64,000 bases of DNA from Bradyrhizobium liaoningense (GTDB taxonomy: Bacteria > Pseudomonadota > Alphaproteobacteria > Rhizobiales > Xanthobacteraceae), in contig NZ_JAFCJS010000002.1 in assembly GCF_018130825.1 (NCBI RefSeq), forward strand, positions 496,001 through 560,000, given 5' to 3'. Within the stretch, counting starts at the first letter, position 1; each line of letters starts with the position of its first letter. Below are positions 26,579 through 35,789 of the stretch, in pieces. The position numbers were made by a program, and so were the translations under genes. A model generated the notes under the pieces. It was given only the letters and a program-made list of their open reading frames with translations. It was not told where the DNA came from and did no database searches.

Positions 26579-28354
26579 TTAAACTTTACGGGCGCGCGAG
26601 AGACGCTCGGCAATCACGACGAATGCCGTGATCAAGATCAGCAAGACGACCGAAACGGCGGCCAGCGTCGGACTCACCTTCAACAGGGCGTCATCCCACA
26701 TTTGCTTTGGAAGCGTTCCGAACAGGCCGCCGGTGACGAAGAGAGCTACCGTCAACTCGTCAAACGAGGTCACGAATGCGAACAGATAGGCGGCTATCAG
26801 ACCGTTCCGGATGAGGGGGAGCGTGATGCGGCGGAGCGTGGCGATGCGCCGGGCTCCCATCGTCGATGCAGCCTGCTCGAGGCGCCAGTCATGATGCCGG
26901 AGCACGGCCATCACGGTGATGGTCACGTAGGGTACAGAAAGAACCGCATGCCCAATGACTAGCCCCAGAGTCGTTCCGATCAGACCAAGCTGCGCGAACA
27001 GGTAGAAGAGCCCAACCGCCGTGACAATGCGAGGCACGATCAAGGGCGCCAGGATCAACGCGAGCACACCCGACTTGCCGGGCAGATCGAACCGGTTCAG
27101 CGCGAACGCCGCAGGTGTCCCTATCAGGAGCGCCAGCAATGCAGACAGTCCCGCAACCACGAAGGATCGTGTACCCGCCTGCAGCCATTGCGGAGACTCG
27201 GCGATAGCAAGGTACCATTGGGAGGAGATGAGAGTGGGCGGCCATTCGATGAATGCCCCCTTCGAAAACGAGACCGGGATCAGGAACAGGGCCGGAACCG
27301 AAAGAAACAACAGAACGAAGACCCGCGACGCCCACCCAACCGCAAAGGGTCCTCCGCTGATGCCGATCGCACCGAACGAAGAAGACACGCTATCCGACAA
27401 GCGGCCGGCCAGCGCCAGACACGCCTTGCCGATCTTGGTCGAGCCGCTCGAGGATCCGGACCTGTCGCTCGCCTCGCCGGCCAGCGTCGACATGCCGACA
27501 AGCCGGTCATAGGCCAGGAAGATGATCACGGTCGCGGTGATCAGCAGGGCGGAGATGGCGCCAGCGAACGGCCAGTTCATCATCTCCTGGATCTGCTGGA
27601 TGATGAGCTGCCCGATCATCGTCTGCTTTGGCGAGCCGAGAAGGGCCGGTGTGATGAAAAAGCCCAGGGCGGAGATGAAAACGAGCAGTCCAGCGGCGGC
27701 GACGCCGGGGAAAGACAACGGAAAATAGACACGCCAGAACGTTGCCCCTCCGCGCGCCCCCATGATGGACGCCGCCCGTTCCAGATCGCGGTTGATCTTC
27801 TCCATCACGGGCACGAGCGTCAGAATCGCTAGCGGCATCAACGCGTGAACCATGCCGACCAGGACGCCCGCCATATTGAAGATCAGGTCCAAGGGCGCTT
27901 TCGTGAGCCCGAGCTTCAGGAGCGTGTCGTTGACGACGCCGGTTCGCCCCAACAGCACGATCCAGGCAAAGGTGCGAACGAGGAAGCTCGTCCAGAACGG
28001 CAGAAGGACCCAAAGCATCAAACGCGCGCGACTTTGTCCGTCTGCGCGCGAGATGGCATAGGCGACCGGATAGCCAGCAATCAGTGAAACGATCGTGGTC
28101 CAGAACGCAATCTGCAGTGTCGTCCACAGCACCGAGACATACACCGGCGATCCGAACAACCGGCTATACTGGAGCAGCGTGAAATGGCCTGAACCATCAA
28201 ACAGGCTGAGGCCCAGGAGCCTGGCGACCGGATAGAGGAAAAAGCCGCCAAGCAGAACCGCGATTGGAATCAGAAGCGCCCACCCACCGACGTTCTGGCG
28301 ATTCGGCGACATCATGAGGGGCCCGGATGGCCTCGTTTCAGATACGATGGTCAC
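26579..28354 (-). CDS. ABC transporter permease, fused PotB-PotC type
   Basis: At about 591 aa this joins two six-helix permease halves in one chain. Both ATPase-docking EAA loops are visible: DLERAASIMGARGGATFWRV in the first half and LEQAASTMGARRIATLRRI in the second, with about 12 hydrophobic segments in all. The polyamine/opine-type (PotBC) importers usually have these as two proteins. The start is uncertain: a GTG at 28354 (VTIVSETR) with GAGG 12 bases upstream, or ATG at 28315. It lies between the ATPase and the DadA-like gene in the same operon. Confidence 0.87.
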   Translation of the reverse strand: MTIVSETRPSGPLMMSPNRQNVGGWALLIPIAVLLGGFFLYPVARLLGLSLFDGSGHFTLLQYSRLFGSPVYVSVLWTTLQIAFWTTIVSLIAGYPVAYAISRADGQSRARLMLWVLLPFWTSFLVRTFAWIVLLGRTGVVNDTLLKLGLTKAPLDLIFNMAGVLVGMVHALMPLAILTLVPVMEKINRDLERAASIMGARGGATFWRVYFPLSFPGVAAAGLLVFISALGFFITPALLGSPKQTMIGQLIIQQIQEMMNWPFAGAISALLITATVIIFLAYDRLVGMSTLAGEASDRSGSSSGSTKIGKACLALAGRLSDSVSSSFGAIGISGGPFAVGWASRVFVLLFLSVPALFLIPVSFSKGAFIEWPPTLISSQWYLAIAESPQWLQAGTRSFVVAGLSALLALLIGTPAAFALNRFDLPGKSGVLALILAPLIVPRIVTAVGLFYLFAQLGLIGTTLGLVIGHAVLSVPYVTITVMAVLRHHDWRLEQAASTMGARRIATLRRITLPLIRNGLIAAYLFAFVTSFDELTVALFVTGGLFGTLPKQMWDDALLKVSPTLAAVSVVLLILITAFVVIAERLSRARKV

Positions 28355-28368
28355 TAGCTTCGTCGACC

Positions 28369-29469
28369 TCACGCTGCTCTTGGAAGCACAATTCCTGCAC
28401 CGGTCTCCCAGCCGATGCGAACAGGTTCACCAGGCATAAGCCGATCATTCCCCGCAGTCAGCAGAAGAGCCGTCAGCCGACTGCCCTCCTCGGTATCGAT
28501 CGTGACGCGTGTCAGCGCGCCAAGCATCACGCACTCGCGAATCTTGCCGGTCAGCTGGTTGTCGGCGACATCGCCGCCCGCAAGCAACCTCAGGCGCTCC
28601 GGACGAATCCCGAGAAGGGCTTCGCCTTCGGCAGGGCTACCGTCCAGCGCGCATCCATGAAACATCGTCCCAACCGTGGTTTTGAGCTCTCGCTTGTCGC
28701 CCACGGAGCCGGTGATCGAGACCGGCAGCAGGTTGGACTCGCCGATGAAGTTTGCTGCAAAAGCCGTCTGGGGCCGGAAATACAGTTCATCGGGCGTACC
28801 GATCTGCTCGATCTGCGCGTTGTTCATGAGACAAATTCGGTCAGAAAGACCCATCGCCTCATCCTGATCGTGCGTCACATAAAGCACCGTGATGCCGAGC
28901 TCCCTGTGGAGGCGACGAATTTCCTCCTGCATTTGCTCGCGCAGCTTCTTGTCGAGTGCGCCGAGCGGTTCATCCATCAGGATGATCGACGGCCGATAGA
29001 CCATGGCGCGAGCGAGCGCCACGCGCTGTTGCTGCCCCCCCGACAGTCGCGCAGGCAAACGGTCCGCGAGATGGCCAAGGCGGACCAGATCAAGCGTCGC
29101 ACGCACCCGCAGTTCGATTTCCGCCTTCGGCAGGCGCCGCATCTCAAGCGGAAATGCCACGTTCTCTGCGACGGTCAGATGCGGAAAAAGCGCGTAGCTC
29201 TGGAACACCATGCCGATGTCCCGATCGTAACTCGGCGCATTCGTCGCCGGGCGACCGTCGATCATCACCTGTCCCGACGTCGGCATGACCAAGCCTGCAA
29301 CGATCATGAGCAGGGTCGTCTTTCCCGAACCGGACGGCCCCAGCAGCGTCAGGAACTCGCCTTCCGCGAGATCGAAGGATGCCCCCTGGAGCGCAACGAC
29401 CGGACCATAGGTCTTTCCGACGTTGCGCGTCGCGAGCTTGATCGGCTTTGCCAAATTAGCTCCCGTCAT
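28369..29469 (-). CDS. ABC transporter ATPase, PotA-like
   Basis: The 366-aa protein has Walker A GPSGSGKTT, the Q-loop in MVFQSYALFPHLTV, the signature LSGGQQQRVALARAM, Walker B IILMDEP and the His-switch in VTHDQDEA. A C-terminal TOBE-like regulatory domain (from about 280) fits the spermidine/putrescine and Fe/sulfate CUT importers. The ATG at 29469 overlaps the binding-protein stop by four bases. Long open reading upstream in this frame is antisense-like and was discarded. It powers the fused permease encoded next to it. Confidence 0.95.
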   Translation of the reverse strand: MTGANLAKPIKLATRNVGKTYGPVVALQGASFDLAEGEFLTLLGPSGSGKTTLLMIVAGLVMPTSGQVMIDGRPATNAPSYDRDIGMVFQSYALFPHLTVAENVAFPLEMRRLPKAEIELRVRATLDLVRLGHLADRLPARLSGGQQQRVALARAMVYRPSIILMDEPLGALDKKLREQMQEEIRRLHRELGITVLYVTHDQDEAMGLSDRICLMNNAQIEQIGTPDELYFRPQTAFAANFIGESNLLPVSITGSVGDKRELKTTVGTMFHGCALDGSPAEGEALLGIRPERLRLLAGGDVADNQLTGKIRECVMLGALTRVTIDTEEGSRLTALLLTAGNDRLMPGEPVRIGWETGAGIVLPRAA

Positions 29470-30542
29470 CCCAGCAGCCACGCGTTGAAGCGCTCCTGAA
29501 CGGCGCTCTGCGATCCGGCCCAGTATTTGGTGTTGATCTGGACAGCAGTCTTCAAGTTGTCCGGCGAGGTCGGAAGCACCTTCGCACGCTCGGCGTCGAT
29601 ATATTTGTAGGCGTCGGGGTGAACGGGGCCGTAGGACAGGTTCTTGGTGAACGCCGCCTGACGCTGCGGATCCCGCGTGAACGCGATGAACTCCCGCACG
29701 AGATCGGCCTTCGGTCCGCCCTTGATGACGCAGAAGCCCTCGGTACCAAGAAGACCCTGGTTGAAGACCACCTTTGCCGGCGCCCCCTCGTCGATGGCCG
29801 CCTGGGCGCGCGCGTTCCACGTCGGGCAAAGATCCACTTCCCGCGTTTTGAGCATTTGCGAAGTCTGGGCACCGCCCGTCCACCAAATCTGTACGTCCTT
29901 CTTCAGACGATCCAAGCTCTTGAAGGCGCGATCTAGGTCCAATGGGTACAGCTGATCAGCAGGAACACCATCAGCAAGGAGCGCCTGCTCGAGCGTGTCT
30001 TGCGGCGCCTTGCGTAATGCACGCCGGCCCGGGAAATCCTTCACGTTCCAGAAATCCGTCCACGAACCCGGAGTTTTTTTGCCGGTGAAGGCGTCGTCGC
30101 GATAGGCGAACACCGTCTGAAGAGCGAGAACGGGCATGAAGCTCGGCGTGACGTAGCGCTCCGGGATGCCGCCGGCCGAGGCCCTGTGCTCATCGAGGAA
30201 CATGCCGGATTTCGGGTCCATCAGCACATCATGGGACATGTTGTTCAGCAGAGCGCCGTCCCAGACGTAGCTCTTTGTCTCAACCATGCTCTTGATGTAG
30301 GCGATCGGATCATGCTGGCCGACGACGCCGGCCACTTCGATGCCTGTGGCCTTCTTGAAGGGTTCGTAGAACGCGACAGTGAAGCCGGGAGTGTAGGGAC
30401 CACCAGGATCGCGCAGAACGATGCGACGACTCTCCTGAGCCCTCAGTCCCCAGATCGCGGGCGCGAACACTGATCCACCGGCGATTGCGGCAGTCCCCAG
30501 GAATGCGCGGCGCGATAGCGCGATCGTTTGCTTCTTGCTCAT
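29466..30542 (-). CDS. ABC transporter substrate-binding protein, PotD-like, Tat signal
   Basis: The 358-aa product begins with a twin-arginine-type signal (ALSRRAFLGTAAIAGGS), so it is probably folded before export to the periplasm. The mature part resembles the type-2 solute-binding proteins for spermidine/putrescine and related cations (VLRDPGGPYTPGF near the start; WWTGGAQTSQML in the middle). GGGAGG directly before the ATG is strong. It heads the leftward import and catabolic operon, with a twin operator 43 bases upstream of the start. The ligand cannot be read from sequence; an amine or amino compound is inferred from the partners. Confidence 0.9.
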   Translation of the reverse strand: MSKKQTIALSRRAFLGTAAIAGGSVFAPAIWGLRAQESRRIVLRDPGGPYTPGFTVAFYEPFKKATGIEVAGVVGQHDPIAYIKSMVETKSYVWDGALLNNMSHDVLMDPKSGMFLDEHRASAGGIPERYVTPSFMPVLALQTVFAYRDDAFTGKKTPGSWTDFWNVKDFPGRRALRKAPQDTLEQALLADGVPADQLYPLDLDRAFKSLDRLKKDVQIWWTGGAQTSQMLKTREVDLCPTWNARAQAAIDEGAPAKVVFNQGLLGTEGFCVIKGGPKADLVREFIAFTRDPQRQAAFTKNLSYGPVHPDAYKYIDAERAKVLPTSPDNLKTAVQINTKYWAGSQSAVQERFNAWLLG

Positions 30543-30584
30543 GACCTCCCTTTCCTTCCCGTCGAACCCTAACCTCCACATCGT

Positions 30585-30608
30585 TGACATGTCAGTTCTG
30601 ACATGTCA
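30585..30608. promoter_or_regulatory. twin TGACATGTCA operator, importer operon / RidA promoter
   Basis: Two exact copies of the palindrome TGACATGTCA start 14 bases apart. They lie between the leftward importer operon and the rightward RidA gene. The same arrangement occurs 1.15 kb away before the GntR and HisD-like genes, so this is probably the GntR binding site. Confidence 0.85.
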
Positions 30609-30655
30609 ATGGGCTTTCACTTTTCCAGCTTGGCAAAATCGAGGGAGAATGCGCC

Positions 30656-31006
30656 ATGACGATCCACCGCAGCGGCACCAACAAGCGTCTTAGCAAGCTC
30701 GTCATTCACCGCGGAATTGCGTACCTGGCGGGACAGGTTGCCGACAATCTGAACGCCCCAGTCGAGGTGCAAACCAAGGAAACACTCGCGAAAATTGATG
30801 CACTGCTCAAGGAGGCCGGCACCGACAAGACAAAGATCCTGTCGGCGCAGATCTGGCTCGCATCGATGGGCGACGCGCCGAAGATGAATGCGGCTTGGGA
30901 AGAATGGATGCCGAAAGATCAGGCGCCGGCGCGCGCCACGGTCGGCGCGCCACTCGCCTCGGAACGGCACCTCGTCGAGATCAAGGTCACCGCCGCCATC
31001 GACTGA
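30656..31006 (+). CDS. RidA-family deaminase (YjgF/YER057c/UK114), first copy
   Basis: The 116-aa product shows the RidA pattern: IHRGIAYLAGQVADN, QTKETLAKIDALLKEAGTDK, WEEWMPKDQAPARATV and a terminal LVEIKVTAAI. The Arg of PARATV is the family's substrate-binding arginine. RidA proteins hydrolyse reactive enamines or imines made by PLP or flavin enzymes. GGGAG lies before the ATG. It faces the importer operon across the twin operator, and ends eight bases before the convergent GntR gene. It probably clears the imine from the DadA-like enzyme. Confidence 0.92.
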   Translation: MTIHRSGTNKRLSKLVIHRGIAYLAGQVADNLNAPVEVQTKETLAKIDALLKEAGTDKTKILSAQIWLASMGDAPKMNAAWEEWMPKDQAPARATVGAPLASERHLVEIKVTAAID

Positions 31007-31013
31007 TGACCTG

Positions 31014-31730
31014 TCAGGATCTCGCTGCGGCCAGGCGCGCCGGGATCCTTAAGGTCCGTCGACCGGTAATGAGTTCAGGCGCAGCCGCAAAGACGGCCAT
31101 GACCCGATCCTGACTGCGCCTGATCCCATCGAGCGTCGTTTTGTGCGCCGTAGCTCGATCGCCTGCAACAATGGCCTCGATCATCGGGCCGTGACCGCGC
31201 GACCAGTCGTCTGACAGCTCAGATTCACTGGCCGTCAGATACAGGATGCGGAGCGACTCGTCGTGCAGCTTTGCCACCGATTTCGCGAGCCTGGGGCTTC
31301 CACTTGCGTCCGCGATCGCGACATGAAAGTCGCGGTTGGCGAGCAGAAACCGCCTCTTCGCCGTGATGTCGCTGACCCGATAGGGATTCGCGCAGGCCTT
31401 GTTCAGGCGCTTAAGCTTCGCCTCGGAAATGTTGCCGGCCGCACGCGCAGCGGACTCAGGTTCGACGATCTCGCGCATGGCGAAGATATCCACCACATCT
31501 TCCATTGTCATCGGTGCCACGACATGTCCGCTACGCGGCCTGCTCGTGACCCAACCATCCTGGCCAAGCCGCGACAGGGCGTGGCGCACCGAAGCCTTGC
31601 CGACACCATAGTGGGCTGCGAGATAGCCCTCGGACAGCTCCTCGCCCGGCGGCAGCTCGCAGGAAATGATCGCAAGCTTCAGCGTCTCGTAAAACTGATC
31701 CTTGATCTGACCTTCGATCGCTTCGTCCAA
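31014..31730 (-). CDS. GntR-family regulator (FadR/FCD subfamily)
   Basis: The 238-aa protein has the GntR winged helix at about residues 10-75 (LPPGEELSEGYLAAHYGVGK, ASVRHALSRLGQDGW) and an FCD-type all-helical ligand domain after that (VVDIFAMREIVEPESAARAA). I chose TTG at 31730, with AGGA seven bases upstream. FCD regulators bind short palindromes and are released by acids or sugars of the pathway they control. Two tandem TGACATGTCA sites lie just before it and another pair before the importer operon, so it very likely controls the whole locus and itself. Confidence 0.92.
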   Translation of the reverse strand: MDEAIEGQIKDQFYETLKLAIISCELPPGEELSEGYLAAHYGVGKASVRHALSRLGQDGWVTSRPRSGHVVAPMTMEDVVDIFAMREIVEPESAARAAGNISEAKLKRLNKACANPYRVSDITAKRRFLLANRDFHVAIADASGSPRLAKSVAKLHDESLRILYLTASESELSDDWSRGHGPMIEAIVAGDRATAHKTTLDGIRRSQDRVMAVFAAAPELITGRRTLRIPARLAAARS

Positions 31731-31750
31731 GGCGAGTCCTCTCGTTCTAT

Positions 31751-31774
31751 TGACATGTCAGATGTGACATGTCA
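31751..31774. promoter_or_regulatory. twin TGACATGTCA operator, GntR/HisD promoter
   Basis: Two exact TGACATGTCA palindromes, starts 14 bases apart, in the 70-base gap between the divergent GntR and HisD-like genes. Spacing and sequence equal the pair before the importer operon. Confidence 0.87.
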
Positions 31775-31800
31775 GATACTTCGGAGAAAGGATAGCCGAT

Positions 31801-33123
31801 ATGCCGAAAATTGTGAAGTCAGGACGAGACGCTGGCGCGCAGGCCGCTGAGGATGCAGGCATCCGGGCGACAGTGGAATCCCTGTTGGCCGATATTGCCT
31901 CGCGGGGCGATGCTGCCGTACGCGACGCATCGCGCAAGTTCGACGGCTGGGACCGTGTCGATTTCAGGCTCACGGACAAGGAAGTTGCGGACTGCATCAG
32001 CCAGCTGTCGCGTCAGGATCTCGACGATATTCGGTTCGCGCAGGACCAGGTCCGCAACTTCGCCGAAATTCAGCGCTCCGCGCTCAAGGACGTCGAAGCC
32101 GAGACGCTTCCTGGCGTCATCCTTGGCCACAAGAACATCCCGGTCGATTCTGTCGGTTGCTACGTTCCGGGCGGAAAATATCCCCTACTCGCATCGGCGC
32201 ACATGTCGGTCATCACGGCGAAGGTCGCGGGCGTGAAGCGAGTCTTGACTTGCGCCCCCCCCTATCAAGGCCGCCCGGCTCCGGCGATCGTCGCGGCTCA
32301 GAAGCTGGCAGGCGCTGACGAGATCTTCTGTCTCGGTGGCGTTCAGGCAGTCGGCGCGATGGCGCTCGGCACCAAGACCATCCCGGCGGTCGACATGCTG
32401 GTCGGCCCGGGCAATGCCTACGTCGCCGAAGCCAAACGGCAGTTGTTCGGTCAGGTCGGCATCGACCTTTTTGCCGGTCCGACCGAGACCCTGGTGGTCG
32501 CCGACGATTCGACCGACGGCGAGATGTGCGCCACCGACCTGCTTGGCCAGGCCGAGCATGGGCCCGACTCTCCGGCGATCCTGCTGACGACATCCGAGAA
32601 GCTCGCAAAGGACACGCTTGCCGAAATCGAAAGACTGCTCGGCATTCTGCCGACGGCGGCGATTGCCCGGAAAGCCTGGGAAGCGCACGGCGAGGTCATC
32701 GTTTGCGCGGACGACGCCGAGATGGTGCGGGAGGCCAATCGCATCGCGTCCGAGCACGTCCAGGTCATGACGCACGATCCCGATTACTTCCTCGAGAACC
32801 TCACCAATTATGGCTCGCTCTTCCTCGGGCCGCGCACCAACGTGGCGTTCGGGGACAAGGTCATCGGGACGAACCACACGCTTCCGACACGGACCGCAGC
32901 ACGGTATACTGGCGGCCTCTGGGTCGGAAAGTTTCTGAAGACCGTAACGTACCAGCGTGTCGTCACCGACAAAGCCGCGGCAGAGGTGGGCGCGTACTGC
33001 TCGCGTCTGTGCACCCTCGAGGGATTTGTCGGCCACGCTGAGCAAGCAAACATTCGGGTCCGGCGTTATGGAGGAAAGAATGTGCCCTACGGCGCGCCAG
33101 TTCCCGCAACGGTGACATCATGA
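31801..33123 (+). CDS. histidinol-dehydrogenase-family enzyme (HpsN-like)
   Basis: At 440 aa this follows the HisD fold throughout: [51 protein letters not shown], the zinc-binding [10 protein letters not shown] and GTNHTLPT. Four-electron oxidation of an alcohol to a carboxylate with NAD is the family reaction. It stands outside any histidine operon and next to RidA and transport genes, so it is one of the paralogues such as sulfopropanediol 3-dehydrogenase (HpsN), not the biosynthetic enzyme. No sulfonate genes are visible, so its substrate is probably another hydroxyl compound, perhaps an amino alcohol. AGGA precedes the ATG. Confidence 0.88.
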   Translation: MPKIVKSGRDAGAQAAEDAGIRATVESLLADIASRGDAAVRDASRKFDGWDRVDFRLTDKEVADCISQLSRQDLDDIRFAQDQVRNFAEIQRSALKDVEAETLPGVILGHKNIPVDSVGCYVPGGKYPLLASAHMSVITAKVAGVKRVLTCAPPYQGRPAPAIVAAQKLAGADEIFCLGGVQAVGAMALGTKTIPAVDMLVGPGNAYVAEAKRQLFGQVGIDLFAGPTETLVVADDSTDGEMCATDLLGQAEHGPDSPAILLTTSEKLAKDTLAEIERLLGILPTAAIARKAWEAHGEVIVCADDAEMVREANRIASEHVQVMTHDPDYFLENLTNYGSLFLGPRTNVAFGDKVIGTNHTLPTRTAARYTGGLWVGKFLKTVTYQRVVTDKAAAEVGAYCSRLCTLEGFVGHAEQANIRVRRYGGKNVPYGAPVPATVTS

Positions 33124-33479
33124 TCAAGCGCGCCCTACCCTATGAGGGACTACTTCACGAAGTCGTCGAGCATGATGGGTTGCTTTACATAGGCGGGATC
33201 GTCGCTGAGGACACGAGCCTTGACATGACTGGCCAGGCAAATGATGTGCTCGGCCAATTGTCGCGTTTGCTGGGATCCCTCGGATCCGACTTCTCCAATG
33301 TCTTGCAGGCGACCATCTACGTTACGAATCTTGGCGAGAAAGCCGAATTCGATTCGGCCTGGAAGGTGCATTTTTCAAAGGCCCACCTGCCGGCTCGGGC
33401 TGTGATCGGCGTCGCCGATCTCGGCTCGGGCGTTAAACTCGAGATGACCGTGATTGCGGCTCGCCGGATTGCGGTCTGA
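33120..33479 (+). CDS. RidA-family deaminase, second copy
   Basis: The 119-aa product has the RidA core ([53 protein letters not shown] with the substrate Arg, EMTVIAARR). It overlaps the HisD-like stop by four bases (ATGA) and is thus translated with it. It differs clearly from the first RidA copy, suggesting separate subfamilies for two different enamine or imine intermediates. Confidence 0.92.
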   Translation: MIKRALPYEGLLHEVVEHDGLLYIGGIVAEDTSLDMTGQANDVLGQLSRLLGSLGSDFSNVLQATIYVTNLGEKAEFDSAWKVHFSKAHLPARAVIGVADLGSGVKLEMTVIAARRIAV

Positions 33480-34078
33480 GATGTGACGGTTGCACTGATG
33501 TGCAGCGAACTGCCGTAGCGCAAAATCTCCTGGAGGATGAGGACGCTATCCTCGTCGGCGTACGCTGGCGCGAACGCTTCACGCTTCTGGCAAGCGCAGA
33601 TCTGCATCAGATCACCCCATCGGCGCGGCTGCCTGATGCGAGGGACCGCTTCGGCGCCTCAGGTCACTTGCGAAAACACCTAAATGATGTCGCAACATGC
33701 AAACCAACAACCAATAGTGGAGACTGATAAGCTTTCTGCGAAAAGCTTATCAGTCGGCGAACTGACTCCGCCGCGCACGGTCCAGACCTTGTTGCAAGAA
33801 AACGGCCGCAGCTTCCAGGATTTCGTGATCGAGGAGCATCTGCCGCTCGCGGATCGCCTGCTGCGCTCGATTTTCATCGCGGGCAAACAAAGGTGGCGAT
33901 GACGCTTAGCTCTCTCTTTAGGAGTCGTGAATTCACGCGGTAAAGGTGCACTCTCGTCCGGTCAAGCGGGGGACAGATTTTCCCGCGTTGCTCAACGCGC
34001 GACTCTTGAGATGTCGTGAAGAAGACTGGCGGCGGAACTGCAGACGCAGTCATGTCGGAAGTTTATCACGCCAACGCA
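33480..34078. other. intergenic stretch with a weak short frame
   Basis: A rightward frame at 33684-33902 (72 aa) runs through a long palindrome and reads LLQENGRSFQDFVIEEHLPL; I do not recognise it and it lacks a ribosome site. No other feature is supported apart from the palindrome listed separately. Confidence 0.35.
33722..33755. repeat. 34-bp perfect inverted repeat
   Basis: GACTGATAAGCTTT (33722-33735) pairs exactly with AAAGCTTATCAGTC (33742-33755) across six bases. The AT-rich arms and lack of a T tract argue against an ordinary terminator. It could be an operator, a recombinase site or the remnant of a mobile element end. Confidence 0.75.
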
Positions 34079-35557
34079 TCAGTCGTTGATAAAGCCGATA
34101 TCGTCGGATCGGCGACGCAGTTTCCGTTGATTTGCGTTGGTGCCGTAGAGGCGATTGATGGAACCCAAGAGACTGGCCTGCGGATCGCTCACGCTAACGA
34201 AGCCGTCATCCGGTCTGGACAAGTTCTTCGGGCTTGTCGCGCGGACGATATAGGGGGTCACAAGGACCATCAACTCAGTCTGGTTGTTCACGAAGTCCTG
34301 ACTCCGGAACAGAGCGCCGAGAACGGGCAGTTGCATCAAGCCGGGTAATCCATTCACGGCTCGCTTGGTTTGATCCTGAATAAGCCCCGCGATAGCCATG
34401 GATCCCCCGGAGGGAATCTCGAGAGTACTTTCCGCCCGCCGTGTTTTTATAGACGGAACAGTCAACGAGTTTGTAGTCGTATCGCTCACTGCTTGAGACA
34501 GGGTAATCGAATGTTCGTTGGACAGCTCGGAGACCTCGGTCATCAGATGCAGACTGATGCGTCCTTCAGAGAGAACAACGGGACTGAAATTGAGTGAGAG
34601 CCCAAACTTCTTGAAACTTATCTGTGTGTTGCATACGTGCGTGGACGGATCGCAGGAATAACCCGCAGGAACGGGAAACTCGCCGCCAGACACGAAAGTC
34701 GCCGACTCTCCTGAGATCGCCGTCAATGTTGGTTCAGCCAAGGTGCGCATGATGCCGGCCGTTTCCATCGCCCGCAGCGTCGCCGTCGTCCCGCCGGCCG
34801 ACAGCGTCGCGTTGTTTCCCGACACCAGATTTTGGCCGTAAGCGGTGAATGGATTCGAGTTGGTCAGGCTCACGGCAGTGCTGCCGGAACTGACGCTGGT
34901 GCTGAGATCGATACCGAGTTGCTTGACGATCGAGCGCGACACCTCCGCAACCGTCACTTTCAACATGACTTGATCACGCGCTTGCACAACGATCGAGTTT
35001 ACAACCTTGTCCGCAGAGCCCACTAAGCGAGCGGCTATGTCATTTGCCTGCTGAGCTTCGACCGGGCTCGCGGCCGTGCCCGTAAGGATCACCCCGTCGC
35101 CGAGCCCCTCGATCTGAATCTTAGAGCGGGGAAAAATCTGTTGCAAGGTTGCGCGAGCACCGTTGAGGTCTCGCGTGACCGCAATGTCGTAGGCCATGAT
35201 TTGCTGGCCGGCGGAATCGAAGAAAACGACACTGGTCTGGCCAATTGCTCCACCGATGATATAGGCCCGCTGTGCGGAGCGAACAACGGCGTTAGCGATC
35301 TTGGGATCGGCGACCAGGATATCCTTGGCATCCCGTGGAAGGTCGACCACAACCGATTTGCCCACGCCAAGCGATAGGAATTGAAAGTGCAGCTGGGACG
35401 TTGCGTCTGCCGATTGAAGATTGCGTCCGTCGGCAGCGATAGCCCCGAACGGTCTCTCACCCAAGAGGGCCGCAAATACAAGGATGATCGACAGCCAGCA
35501 GTGCCAAATCCATGACGACCGCCTTTCGATACGGCTCCTGTGATGTCCTTGACGCAT
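34079..35557 (-). CDS. CpaC-type pilus secretin (orphan)
   Basis: The 492-aa product has an N-terminal membrane/signal segment, then a pilus-assembly N domain (LHFQFLSLGVGKSVVVDLPR), a BON-like part (LNGARATLQQIFPRSKIQIE), and the secretin core with QVMLKVTVAEVSRSIVKQLG, GGEFPVPAG and a C-terminal LPVLGALFRSQDF...ELMVLVTPYIV. It is the CpaC/RcpA (Tad) secretin family that forms the outer-membrane pore. GGAG lies eight bases before the ATG. No cpaA, B, E, F or tadB/C gene is nearby, so it is an orphan copy that may serve a Tad locus elsewhere. Confidence 0.9.
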   Translation of the reverse strand: MRQGHHRSRIERRSSWIWHCWLSIILVFAALLGERPFGAIAADGRNLQSADATSQLHFQFLSLGVGKSVVVDLPRDAKDILVADPKIANAVVRSAQRAYIIGGAIGQTSVVFFDSAGQQIMAYDIAVTRDLNGARATLQQIFPRSKIQIEGLGDGVILTGTAASPVEAQQANDIAARLVGSADKVVNSIVVQARDQVMLKVTVAEVSRSIVKQLGIDLSTSVSSGSTAVSLTNSNPFTAYGQNLVSGNNATLSAGGTTATLRAMETAGIMRTLAEPTLTAISGESATFVSGGEFPVPAGYSCDPSTHVCNTQISFKKFGLSLNFSPVVLSEGRISLHLMTEVSELSNEHSITLSQAVSDTTTNSLTVPSIKTRRAESTLEIPSGGSMAIAGLIQDQTKRAVNGLPGLMQLPVLGALFRSQDFVNNQTELMVLVTPYIVRATSPKNLSRPDDGFVSVSDPQASLLGSINRLYGTNANQRKLRRRSDDIGFIND

Positions 35558-35789
35558 TCCGACAGCTCCAGCATTAGCTCCGCTCCCCAGCGACGCCTGC
35601 TAGAACGATCCGAGACGTGACGTCGGGCGCCCCCGGAAACAACTGAAACAAATCTGTAGGCGGCGATACACTCGGAACGCCAGGAAACAGAAGTCGGAGA
35701 CAACGTCATTCTCGTCTTGGTACAATGGCCGCGGCGCACTCGTTGCCCCCTATCAAGCAGCCGTCGCTTCGCTTGGAAGCCGGAGCATC

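Noticed and set aside
31801..33123. Biosynthetic histidinol dehydrogenase (hisD)
   Set aside because: No other his gene is near; RidA and transport neighbours point to a catabolic paralogue.
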